Assembly (NCBI GenBank): GCA_934247125.1
Contig: CAKQIZ010000031.1
Span: 1 to 20,227 of the forward strand
Length of the DNA stretch: 20,227 nucleotides
Direction of reading: 5' to 3'
Source: an uncultured Clostridia bacterium
GTDB lineage: Bacteria; Bacillota; Clostridia; Peptostreptococcales; Anaerovoracaceae
The translations under genes and the position numbers were made by a program. Shown piece after piece: positions 7,897 to 15,225 of the stretch (position 1 is its first letter; the number at the start of each line of letters is the position of its first letter). The notes beneath the pieces are model-generated. The model was not told the DNA's origin, did no database searches, and worked only from the letters and a program-made list of their open reading frames with translations.

Positions 7897-8745
7897 ATGT
7901 TTTTTGATTCACACGCACATTTGAACAATGAGATGTCGGACGAAGCGAGAGCGGCGATGGTCAAGGCTATCGAGGACTCGGAGCTCGATTATGTAATGGA
8001 TATCGGCTTTGACCTGCCTAGCTCGAAGCTCGCAGTCGATCATGCGGCGAAATATCCGTGGTGCTATGCTGCAGTCGGCTGCCATCCTCATGATACCGAC
8101 AGCATGGATGACATGCAGCTGGCGCTGATAAAAGGTCTGGCAAAAAAGAAAAAAGTAATGGCCATCGGTGAGATCGGTCTTGATTTTCATTACGATCATT
8201 CGCCGCGCGACGTTCAGCGCGAATGGTTCAGGAGGCAGATCCGTCTGGCGAACGAACTGAAAATGCCGATCGTTATCCACTCGAGAGAAGCTGATCAGGA
8301 AGTGCTTGACATCCTCAAGGAAGAAGGCGCATTTTCCGACGAGCGAAAAAGCTGGTTCCCGGAAAGGCCGGACACGACCGGATATGTGCTTAAGCAGCCA
8401 GGTACATGCAAAGATGCACGCGTGCTTCTGCACTGCTTTTCGGGAAGTGCCGAGCTGGGCAGTCAGTACGTGAAGCTCGGCGCGACGATCTCGATCGCAG
8501 GTCCTGTGACATACAAAAACAACAGAAAGACCGTGGGTGTGGTCGCAGAACTGCCGCTGGACTTCCTGCTTGTCGAGACAGATTCGCCGTACCTGACGCC
8601 GGAGCCTTTCCGCGGCAGGAAAAACGATCCTTCCAAGGTGGAGTACACTGCGAGAAAAGTCGCAGAGATCAAAGGCCTGAGCCTGGAAGAAGTAGCAGCG
8701 AAAACAAAGGAAAACGCGATGCGCTTTTACGGTATGACCGAATAA
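7897..8745 (+). CDS. tatD: TatD family metal-dependent deoxyribonuclease
   Basis: Cytoplasmic TIM-barrel hydrolase of 282 residues (family usually 255-280). TatD enzymes are 3'-5' exonucleases and deoxyribonucleases linked to DNA repair and RNA quality control. The metal-binding residues are all present: H6 and H8 (DSHAHLN), E92 (IGEIGLDFHYD), H128 (VIHSREA), H179 (LLHCFSGS) and D229 (VETDSPYLTPEPFRG). About 25 extra residues at about 148-172, before the HCFSG strand, make the protein slightly long. The ATG at 7897 has AGAGG about 9 nt upstream. It follows metG, the usual metG-tatD order, but is separated from it by two hairpins and a minisatellite, so co-transcription is uncertain. No clear promoter of its own is visible. 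Confidence 0.95.
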   Translation: MFFDSHAHLNNEMSDEARAAMVKAIEDSELDYVMDIGFDLPSSKLAVDHAAKYPWCYAAVGCHPHDTDSMDDMQLALIKGLAKKKKVMAIGEIGLDFHYDHSPRDVQREWFRRQIRLANELKMPIVIHSREADQEVLDILKEEGAFSDERKSWFPERPDTTGYVLKQPGTCKDARVLLHCFSGSAELGSQYVKLGATISIAGPVTYKNNRKTVGVVAELPLDFLLVETDSPYLTPEPFRGRKNDPSKVEYTARKVAEIKGLSLEEVAAKTKENAMRFYGMTE

Positions 8746-8759
8746 CGGGTGATATGGGA

Positions 8760-8786
8760 GCCGGGCAGCCTGGAAGCCGGGCAGCC
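8760..8786. repeat. Short direct repeat after tatD
   Basis: GCCGGGCAGCC occurs at 8760-8770 and again at 8776-8786, a 16-bp period, just after the tatD stop and before element B. It is GC-rich without a T-tract, so it is not a convincing terminator. Confidence 0.6.
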
Positions 8787-8810
8787 GGTCGCTTGGGCAG
8801 GGTCGGCGGT

Positions 8811-9066
8811 TACCAAAATCAGCCTGCAACATCATAATATTTAGCAAAAACGCTGTAATATCACCTTCTTCAAAGAGTCTGTTTACCAAGAAGTTGATTG
8901 CCCCTATGATTTTTTGGTAACTTTTCAGTGAAAATCTCCGATATTTTCGCATGAAAATACCAAGGGACAACCATCGGTTTTCTATTTTTGGTATTCACCA
9001 TCAAAAAAACAATCGAAGGATAGCTGTTTTTACCAACAACAGCTATCCGGCAAACGATTCTTGGTT
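8811..9066. repeat. Element B: inverted second copy of the four-unit TACCAA/TTGGTA array
   Basis: Lies in the 478-bp gap 8746-9223. Read on the minus strand, its boxes begin at 9066 (AACCAA), 9036 (TTGGTA), 8993 (TACCAA), 8963 (TTGGTA), 8919 (TACCAA), 8889 (TTGGTA), 8846 (TGCTAA) and 8816 (TTGGTA). The intervals are 30, 43, 30, 44, 30, 43 and 30 bp, the same as element A with one extra base. Even the degenerate seventh box TGCTAA is shared. By hand alignment, unit 1 matches element A at 31 of 36 positions, unit 2 at 26, unit 3 at 25 and unit 4 at 19; the 37-bp segments between units match less. The copies are inverted relative to each other and 4.2 kb apart. No flanking target-site duplication is obvious. 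Between 9070 and the promoter at 9162 I see nothing further. Confidence 0.8.
9018..9048. repeat. Perfect 11-bp inverted repeat inside element B
   Basis: GGATAGCTGTT (9018-9028) and AACAGCTATCC (9038-9048) are exact complements, with a TACCAA box in the 9-nt loop. Element A keeps the GGATAGC half but not the full palindrome. Confidence 0.85.
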
Positions 9067-9161
9067 TTCACGCAAGTTCGCAACACGCCATCTGAAATCG
9101 CCGCACCGATCTCCGTCATCAAAACAAAAAATCACCAAACCTTCACCAGAGAACAGGGGTT

Positions 9162-9195
9162 TTGACAAAATTCGATGAGGGACAGGCGGTATAAT
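9162..9195 (+). promoter_or_regulatory. Spo0A-type promoter of the SpoIIE gene (22-bp spacer)
   Basis: Consensus TTGACA (9162-9167) and consensus TATAAT (9190-9195) are separated by 22 bp, too far for ordinary sigma-A initiation. In Bacillus subtilis the Spo0A-activated promoters spoIIG and spoIIE have the same peculiarity (22 and 21 bp). Two 0A-box-like heptamers lie 10 bp apart: TTTGACA at 9161 (one mismatch from TTCGACA) and TTCGATG at 9171 (two mismatches). Activation by phosphorylated Spo0A is inferred by analogy. Confidence 0.6.
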
Positions 9196-9223
9196 GCACC
9201 TGTATTGGGAATGGAGATTTTTT

Positions 9224-11338
9224 ATGGAAAACACGACTAAAGCAAGAGCTTTTGATTTTAGTAAAAAAAGTCGGATCAAAATCAGGACGAGACTGGCTCG
9301 AGGGCTGGTGATCATGGCGTTAGCGCTCGTTGTGAGCCACGGTATGGTGATGGATGGATATTTTCCGGCTGCAGTGGCGCTGACTGCTTATCTTGCTGCA
9401 AAGAAACCGCTGAATGCACTGGCTGCATTTCCGGCTGCAGCGGCGATAGCTCCGTACCTGTTGAAAGGCTACGATCCGTGGGGCGACATGGCAGCAGTAC
9501 TGGTATGTGCACTGTTCTTTCCAGTTGCGGGGAAAGCGCGTTTCAGAGTCTGGCAGGTCGGCCTGATCGCAGCGTCGGCGGGCATCGTATGCATTAGTCT
9601 GAGCAGGATCGCGACGTCGACGGTCTATAAGATAAGTCCGGAAAAACTGCTGATTTACGGTGCGCTGATATTCGCGATCGTGATCATTGCGGACGTGGTC
9701 TGCAGTATGATCGGAGAGATTCGGACGAGTGTTTCGGGAGCGGGAAACAGCACGGTATCGCGTGGCCCGGCTCAGCACGATTTTACATCGTACGGTTCGG
9801 AATGGCAGAACAGGGGCGCAGCGCATAGTGTGCAGCAGGGCAGCGGCACGTATCACAGCGTATCGGATATAGGCGATGCCGATTCGTGCGCCTTAGCTTC
9901 GCAAAGCATGGGATCGTGCGCCTCAGCGTCGCAAAGCACGGGATCGTGCGATCGGATCCCCCGATCCCTGACGCTCCTGGCCGACGGCAAATATGAAAAA
10001 GAGCTTCGGATCGCAGCAGTGATATCCGCAGTATTTATGATCGTGAACGGTGCAGGTCTGAGTTTTCTCGTATGGCCGATGATCCTTTTCATGGCGATGG
10101 CAGCGCTTGACAGCACCGGCGCAGGCGCCCCGTTCATCGTGATCGCGACAGGCGGGATCTGGGCTGCACTCATGGGGCAGAGCCAGTGGGGCCTGCTGGC
10201 GACCGCTGTGATCGGAGCCGCAGCTGCAGTCTTTGCAAAGCGTTTCGGTATTTTGATCCGTACAGCGACGTTCATCGCAGTGTGCTGGACTATGGGATTC
10301 ATGGAAAGCGGCACGGTACTGGGAGTCGACGGCTACTGTATTTTTGTGGCGGCAGCGATTTTTGCAGTGGTCAGCTGGAAGTTCAGGTCTGGTGTAAAGC
10401 GCCTGATCGCAGCGATCGAAGGAAACTCTGAGACTGCCGGAGAAACTTCGGCAGTCAGGGCAGCTGCGCTTTTGCAGAGCAAGTCCGATGACATGCAGGA
10501 ACTTGCAGAGCTTTACGCGACCTATGTGGACAGCCGTTCAGCGCTGGCCAGTCAGTTCAATATGACGAAGCAGATAATGGATGACGTGAGATACAGGATA
10601 AACCGCCGTCCGGGCGCGGCACGAAGCGGCCACGGCGGGTACAGCGACATCAGCAGGTGGGCGAAAACGAGGCGTGAAAAGCTGGCGGTAGACATTTCGG
10701 CATCGCAGTATGCAGCATCGGGAACGATAAACGGTGACTGCTGCGGCTGGCAGGATATAGGCGACGGACGCACTGTCATGGTTGTCAGCGATGGCATGGG
10801 AAAGGGCAAGAAAGCAGCTGCAGAAAGCCTGCTGGTGACGAAGACGCTGATATCGCTGCTCAAGGCCGGTGTCACACCGGACCTTGCACTCAAGATGATA
10901 AATACCGTGATGCTGATGAAAGACGATGAAGAATCATACGCTACTGTGGATCTGGCCATAATAGACCGGATAAGCGGAAAAGTGAAATTTTACAAGATAG
11001 GAGCAGCCCCGACGCTGATACGGCACCGCGAGACGGTCGAGGAAGTGAAGCTCTCCGCTGTCCCGCTCGGGATCGTGAACGGGCTGAAGATACGATATAT
11101 GGAAACTGAGCTGAAAAAAGACGACTGGATCATCATGATGTCGGACGGGGTCAGCGACGGCGGGACAAGCGGGAGCACGGGATGCGACGCTTTTATCGAC
11201 ACCCTCAAAAGCATTGTGGCGAAAGTGCGCTCGGCAGATCCCAAAATGATGAGCATGCTGCTGATCGATCAGGCAGCGGACAGCTATATAGGGCGGGAGC
11301 GCGATGATCTGACGGTGCTCGCAGCGTATATCAGCTGA
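9224..11338 (+). CDS. spoIIE: Stage II sporulation protein E-like membrane PP2C phosphatase
   Basis: A 704-residue protein. SpoIIE dephosphorylates the anti-anti-sigma factor SpoIIAA to activate sigma-F in the forespore, and its membrane part localises to the division septum. Residues about 25-165 form a first block of hydrophobic helices. About 165-258 is a cytosolic low-complexity linker, about 262-388 a second membrane block, 410-460 a helical linker, and 485-704 the PP2C-type domain. Catalytic metal ligands are visible in VVSDGMGKGK (D523), IMMSDGV (D641) and RDDLTVLAAYI (D694/D695). It is shorter than Bacillus subtilis SpoIIE (about 827). I chose ATG 9224: GGAG lies at 9213-9216, whereas the in-frame ATG 9194 overlaps the -10 box. 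The downstream tilS-ftsH context supports true SpoIIE rather than a generic stress phosphatase. Confidence 0.9.
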   Translation: MENTTKARAFDFSKKSRIKIRTRLARGLVIMALALVVSHGMVMDGYFPAAVALTAYLAAKKPLNALAAFPAAAAIAPYLLKGYDPWGDMAAVLVCALFFPVAGKARFRVWQVGLIAASAGIVCISLSRIATSTVYKISPEKLLIYGALIFAIVIIADVVCSMIGEIRTSVSGAGNSTVSRGPAQHDFTSYGSEWQNRGAAHSVQQGSGTYHSVSDIGDADSCALASQSMGSCASASQSTGSCDRIPRSLTLLADGKYEKELRIAAVISAVFMIVNGAGLSFLVWPMILFMAMAALDSTGAGAPFIVIATGGIWAALMGQSQWGLLATAVIGAAAAVFAKRFGILIRTATFIAVCWTMGFMESGTVLGVDGYCIFVAAAIFAVVSWKFRSGVKRLIAAIEGNSETAGETSAVRAAALLQSKSDDMQELAELYATYVDSRSALASQFNMTKQIMDDVRYRINRRPGAARSGHGGYSDISRWAKTRREKLAVDISASQYAASGTINGDCCGWQDIGDGRTVMVVSDGMGKGKKAAAESLLVTKTLISLLKAGVTPDLALKMINTVMLMKDDEESYATVDLAIIDRISGKVKFYKIGAAPTLIRHRETVEEVKLSAVPLGIVNGLKIRYMETELKKDDWIIMMSDGVSDGGTSGSTGCDAFIDTLKSIVAKVRSADPKMMSMLLIDQAADSYIGRERDDLTVLAAYIS
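9884..9950 (+). repeat. 30-bp direct repeat in the SpoIIE linker
   Basis: Two 30-bp copies (9884-9913, 9914-9943) plus a 7-bp partial copy encode SCALASQSMG, SCASASQSTG and SC. They fall in the cytosolic linker between the two membrane blocks. The length of 30 bp keeps the frame. Confidence 0.85.
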
Positions 11339-11520
11339 TGCCGGGAGGTTCGGCGTATTTACATGCGTTGAAGTGATGCTGTCTCAAACTTCTTCTGCGC
11401 GTTTTCCGGGTGTTTCTGCCGCATGCGCCTTGTTCCTGCACGCGTTTTATCTTCTGCACATTTTTGTCTTCCGCGCACCTCGTGAGCCGCCGTTTCCGGG
11501 TGGCTGGAAACCGCTGTTTG

Positions 11521-11529
11521 TGGTACAAT
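11521..11529 (+). promoter_or_regulatory. Candidate extended -10 promoter for tilS
   Basis: TGGTACAAT (11521-11529) matches an extended -10 element. The base-pair position for a -35 (TGGCTG, 11501-11506, 17-bp spacer) is a weak match. It sits in the 249-bp gap after spoIIE, which otherwise shows no gene and no clear terminator. Confidence 0.45.
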
Positions 11530-11587
11530 AACTGCAGATACGTGCAAATGCAGGTGATAATAATAACGAGGAGTTTTGTGACAGATA

Positions 11588-12760
11588 ATGATGTTGATCG
11601 AGCAAGTCAGAAAAACCATAAACGAACATAATTTGATACAGCAAAAGCAGCATATCGTACTGGGGCTGTCGGGCGGCCCTGATTCGGTATGCCTTTTTCA
11701 TGTGCTGATGACACTGAGCGGGCAGCTCGGCATAACGGTGCATCCGGTGCATATAAACCACAAGCTGAGGCCGGGAGCCGCAGAACGCGACCAGCGGTAC
11801 GCAGAACAGCTCTGCGAGAGAATGGGCGTGAAATGCAGCGTCTTCACGGTCGACTGCAATAAGATGGCGCGCGAGCTTTCGCTGACGAGTGAGGAGGCCG
11901 GCAGGATAGCGCGGTATGACGCTTTCCATGAGACTGCAGAAAAAATCGCGGCAGAACTTCAGAATAGGGGTCTCGATGAAGACGCGGCGCGCAGCAGTGT
12001 AAAGATCGCAGTCGCGCACAATGCCGGCGATCAGGCGGAGACCATACTTTTCCGGCTGCTCAGGGGCACCGGTACCGACGGGCTGGCAGGCATCGCCTAT
12101 GAGCGTAAAGAGCGGGGCTTCTCAGTGGTCAGACCGATACTGGACGTGAGCAGGACAGAGATCGAGGAATACTGCGAGAGAAACGGACTGGAACCCGTGA
12201 CAGACCACACCAACAGCGAAGCGATCTACGCAAGGAACAAGATCAGACTCGAGCTTATACCTCTGCTCGAAAGTGAGTACAATGAAAACATAAAGGCAAG
12301 CCTTGTACGCCTCGGCCGCATAGCGTCAGAGGACAAGGACTACCTGTGGCAGCAGACGGAGCAGGCATACCGGGAATTCGCGGAAAGCGTGCCGGCAGCA
12401 GATGTGCAGGGCTTTATGCAAAGGCTGCAGCAGAGTGTTTGCAAGACTTCTATGGAAAGCTGCCGGCCTGCGGATTCGCAGTGCCGCAAGGCCAGTCAGC
12501 AGCCGCCGCAGAATGCACAGACAGCTGCGGGCATGATCGTGATGGACAGAGAGAAACTCGCGGCCGCCCACCCGGCCGTAAGACATCGGCTGATAATGAG
12601 AGCGTTCGCGCAGATCGGGCTCGAAAAAGACATCTCAGAAGAACGTATAAAGTCTGCAGATGCGATAATATCAAAGAAGCAGGGAGCAAAAACAGTAGAA
12701 TTCCCGCACTGCTACAGACTCAAGGTCGAGAAAGGGAAAGTGATGTTTTTCAGAGATTGA
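11588..12760 (+). CDS. tilS: tRNA(Ile)-lysidine synthase
   Basis: Modifies C34 of the CAU-anticodon tRNA-Ile with lysine so that it reads AUA. It is a 390-residue cytoplasmic PP-loop ATPase. The pyrophosphatase loop is LGLSGGPDSVCLF (SGGPDS at 28-33). Other family segments are PVHINHKLRPGAAERD, SLTSEEAGRIARY, VAHNAGDQAETILFRLLRGTGTDGLAGI and the NKIRLELIPLLE motif. The C-terminal part is short (bacterial forms run to about 430-470), ending in VEFPHCYRLKVEKGKVMFFRD, which looks like a reduced C-terminal domain. A Q/A-rich stretch (about 270-315) lies in the linker. ATG 11588 is followed directly by a second ATG; GAGGAG at 11568-11573 is rather far from either (about 14 nt), and an in-frame TGA at 11579 rules out upstream starts. 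It lies between spoIIE and ftsH, as expected. Confidence 0.95.
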   Translation: MMLIEQVRKTINEHNLIQQKQHIVLGLSGGPDSVCLFHVLMTLSGQLGITVHPVHINHKLRPGAAERDQRYAEQLCERMGVKCSVFTVDCNKMARELSLTSEEAGRIARYDAFHETAEKIAAELQNRGLDEDAARSSVKIAVAHNAGDQAETILFRLLRGTGTDGLAGIAYERKERGFSVVRPILDVSRTEIEEYCERNGLEPVTDHTNSEAIYARNKIRLELIPLLESEYNENIKASLVRLGRIASEDKDYLWQQTEQAYREFAESVPAADVQGFMQRLQQSVCKTSMESCRPADSQCRKASQQPPQNAQTAAGMIVMDREKLAAAHPAVRHRLIMRAFAQIGLEKDISEERIKSADAIISKKQGAKTVEFPHCYRLKVEKGKVMFFRD

Positions 12761-12799
12761 AATTTATGTGAAATTATCTGAAAAAAGCAGCGGCTTCTA

Positions 12800-12828
12800 T
12801 TGCTGATACTTGGTTTACATGATAAAAT
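12800..12828 (+). promoter_or_regulatory. Candidate promoter of ftsH
   Basis: TTGCTG (12800-12805) and TAAAAT (12823-12828) are 17 bp apart, and the -10 is extended by TGA. A second, consensus TATAAT lies at 12846-12851 without a recognisable -35 box and may be an alternative start. Both precede the TTG start at 12895. Confidence 0.45.
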
Positions 12829-12894
12829 AAAACGATAACTTTGTATATAATAACCAAAAAATCAGCTGACAAAACATTACCGGGAGGATATAAA

Positions 12895-15225
12895 TTGAAA
12901 AGGGCTAAAAATATTGGAATTTATGCGGTCATATTCGGGCTCGTGCTGGCAATGGTCTGGTTTTACAACAGTGGGACCAAGGAGGATCAGAAAGAAGTAA
13001 AGACTTCCACGATGATCAAGTACCTGAAGGAAGATGAAGTCGAGAACATCAACGTGACGGAGACAAAGCTCACTGCAAAACTCAGATCAGGAGACAAAGT
13101 ATATGCTTATGTGAACAGCGCAGTCGATCTGAGCTATATATACGATTCATATATAATGCCGCAGGTGGATGAGGGCAAGCTCAAGCTGGAGAGCGACGAG
13201 CCGAAGAAGGAGTCGATCTGGCTCAGCCTGCTGCCGACACTGATAATGATCGGCATCATGGTCGTGTTCTTCATACTGATCATGAACCAGAGCGGAGGCG
13301 GAGGCAAGGCGATGTCGTTCGGAAAGAGCCGCGCCAAGCTTCAGAAAGACAGCGATCTCAAGAAGATAACATTCAAGGACGTTGCAGGACTTGAGGAGGA
13401 AAAGGAAGAACTCGAAGAAATAGTCGACTTCCTGAAACATCCTGCCAAATACAACAATCTTGGTGCGAGGATACCTAAGGGCATACTGCTCGTAGGCCCT
13501 CCGGGAACAGGTAAGACCTATATTTCCAGAGCGACAGCCGGAGAAGCCGGCGTGCCGTTCTTTACGATAAGCGGTTCGGATTTTGTGGAAATGTTCGTAG
13601 GTGTAGGTGCGTCCAGAGTAAGAGACCTGTTCGAACAGGCAAAGAAAAACGCGCCGTGCATCGTTTTCATCGATGAGATCGATGCAGTGGGACGTAAGAG
13701 AGGCGCAGGCCTCGGCGGCGGCCACGACGAAAGAGAACAGACACTGAACCAGCTGCTGGTAGAGATGGACGGTTTTGCGGAAAACGCAGGTATCATTATC
13801 CTCGCTGCGACCAACAGACCTGACGTTCTCGACCCTGCACTGCTCAGACCTGGCAGATTCGACAGACAGATCGTAATAGGGATCCCTGATATCAAGGGCA
13901 GAGAAGAGATATTCAGAGTGCATTCGAGGAACAAGCCTCTCGCAGAAGGCGTGGATCCGAAGGTACTTGCGAGAAGAACGCCGGGATTTTCCCCTGCGGA
14001 CATAGAGAACATGCTCAATGAAGCGGCATTGCTTGCTGCGAGAAGAAACGGCATGAAGATAAGGATGGACGAGATCGAGGAAGCTATAACCAAGGTCATC
14101 GCAGGTCCGGAAAAGAAGAGCAGAGTCATCAGCGAGGAAGAGCGAAAGCTCACGGCATATCACGAGGCCGGCCACGCTGTTGTGGCACATGTGCTGCCTA
14201 AGACAGACCCTGTTCATCAGATCACGATAATACCTAGAGGCAGAGCAGGCGGATTCACGATGATCCTGCCTAAGGAAGATAAATACTACGGAACAAAAGA
14301 GACGATGAGAGAGCAGATCATCCATCTTCTCGGCGGTCGTGTTGCGGAAATGCTCACGCTTGACGATGTTAGCACGGGTGCAAGCAACGACATCCAGAGA
14401 GCTACGGATATCGCAAAGGAAATGGTCACAAAATACGGATTCAGCGAAAAGCTGGGCCCTGTGAACTACAGCTCATCTGACGAAGTGTTCCTTGGTAAGG
14501 ATTTTTCGACGAGACAGAATTACTCAGAGGAGACTGCTTCGGAGATAGACGAGGAAGTGAAGGCGATCATCGAAGAAGCATACGAAGCTGCGAAGACGAT
14601 ACTCAGCGAGCACATGGAGCAGCTGACGGCCGTGGCAGAGGGACTGCTTGCAGTCGAAACGCTCGACAACCAGCAGTTTGAGAGACTGTATGACAGAGAA
14701 GTGACTCCGGAAGAGCTTGCGGAAGAGCTCAGGATCGAAATGGAAAAGAAAAAGGCAGTAAACGAGAAAGAGGCGGCACAGTCTGCAAGAAAGCGCAAGA
14801 AAGAGGCGGCGCTCGAGAAGCAGAGACTCGAAGAAGCGGCAAGAGCACTTGAGGAACAGACGAAGAATTCAAAGTTCAAGCCGAGCATCATGATCTACAA
14901 TGAAGAGACGAAGACTGCTGAGCCGTTCAACCCGACAAATCTGTCAAAGCCGGGTGACAGCGTGCCTGGCGGAGATATGCCGCAGGACGATGATTTCGAG
15001 ACACCGCAAGAGCCTGAAATGCACGAGGACTTTGGTTCGGACGATGATTTTGAAGGAGCATCCGGCGATGACGATATGCCTAGCGAAGAGGAGCTGGCAG
15101 TTTACGATACAGACTATCTCAATGCGGACGATGACGACGACATGGACGACGAGGACAGCATAGATGTGTTCGCAGCAGATGACGGATCTGACCCGGATGA
15201 TGAAAACAGGAAGAAGGGCGAATAA
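12895..15225 (+). CDS. ftsH: ATP-dependent zinc metalloprotease FtsH with long acidic tail
   Basis: Membrane-anchored AAA+ protease that degrades unneeded or damaged membrane and soluble proteins. It is 776 residues, against about 640 in Escherichia coli and Bacillus subtilis. In order: TM1 (about 8-24), small extracytoplasmic domain, TM2 (about 113-130), Walker A GPPGTGKT (201-208), pore loop MFVG (233-236), Walker B IVFIDEID (256-263), second region of homology (about 306-325), zinc site HEAGH (423-427) with the third ligand in SNDIQRAT (D499). After the protease domain comes a charged helical segment (about 615-660) and an extra tail (about 690-776) very rich in D and E. I chose TTG 12895: GGGAGG lies 7 nt upstream and the protein then begins with the usual KRAKNIGIY. 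The upstream in-frame TTG 12841 overlaps the possible -10 TATAAT. The stop overlaps the next start (TAATG). Confidence 0.97.
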   Translation: MKRAKNIGIYAVIFGLVLAMVWFYNSGTKEDQKEVKTSTMIKYLKEDEVENINVTETKLTAKLRSGDKVYAYVNSAVDLSYIYDSYIMPQVDEGKLKLESDEPKKESIWLSLLPTLIMIGIMVVFFILIMNQSGGGGKAMSFGKSRAKLQKDSDLKKITFKDVAGLEEEKEELEEIVDFLKHPAKYNNLGARIPKGILLVGPPGTGKTYISRATAGEAGVPFFTISGSDFVEMFVGVGASRVRDLFEQAKKNAPCIVFIDEIDAVGRKRGAGLGGGHDEREQTLNQLLVEMDGFAENAGIIILAATNRPDVLDPALLRPGRFDRQIVIGIPDIKGREEIFRVHSRNKPLAEGVDPKVLARRTPGFSPADIENMLNEAALLAARRNGMKIRMDEIEEAITKVIAGPEKKSRVISEEERKLTAYHEAGHAVVAHVLPKTDPVHQITIIPRGRAGGFTMILPKEDKYYGTKETMREQIIHLLGGRVAEMLTLDDVSTGASNDIQRATDIAKEMVTKYGFSEKLGPVNYSSSDEVFLGKDFSTRQNYSEETASEIDEEVKAIIEEAYEAAKTILSEHMEQLTAVAEGLLAVETLDNQQFERLYDREVTPEELAEELRIEMEKKKAVNEKEAAQSARKRKKEAALEKQRLEEAARALEEQTKNSKFKPSIMIYNEETKTAEPFNPTNLSKPGDSVPGGDMPQDDDFETPQEPEMHEDFGSDDDFEGASGDDDMPSEEELAVYDTDYLNADDDDDMDDEDSIDVFAADDGSDPDDENRKKGE

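Noticed and set aside
7629..7907. Proline/arginine-rich small protein in the metG-tatD gap.
   Set aside because: Composition is dictated by the 21-bp repeats, which are open in several frames; it overlaps hairpins and the tatD start.
7909..8970. 353-codon minus-strand open frame opposite tatD.
   Set aside because: Antisense shadow of tatD extended into element B; no ribosome binding site or domain.
9194..9223. Upstream in-frame ATG for the SpoIIE gene.
   Set aside because: It overlaps the TATAAT -10 box and would lie before the transcription start; the ATG at 9224 has a proper GGAG.
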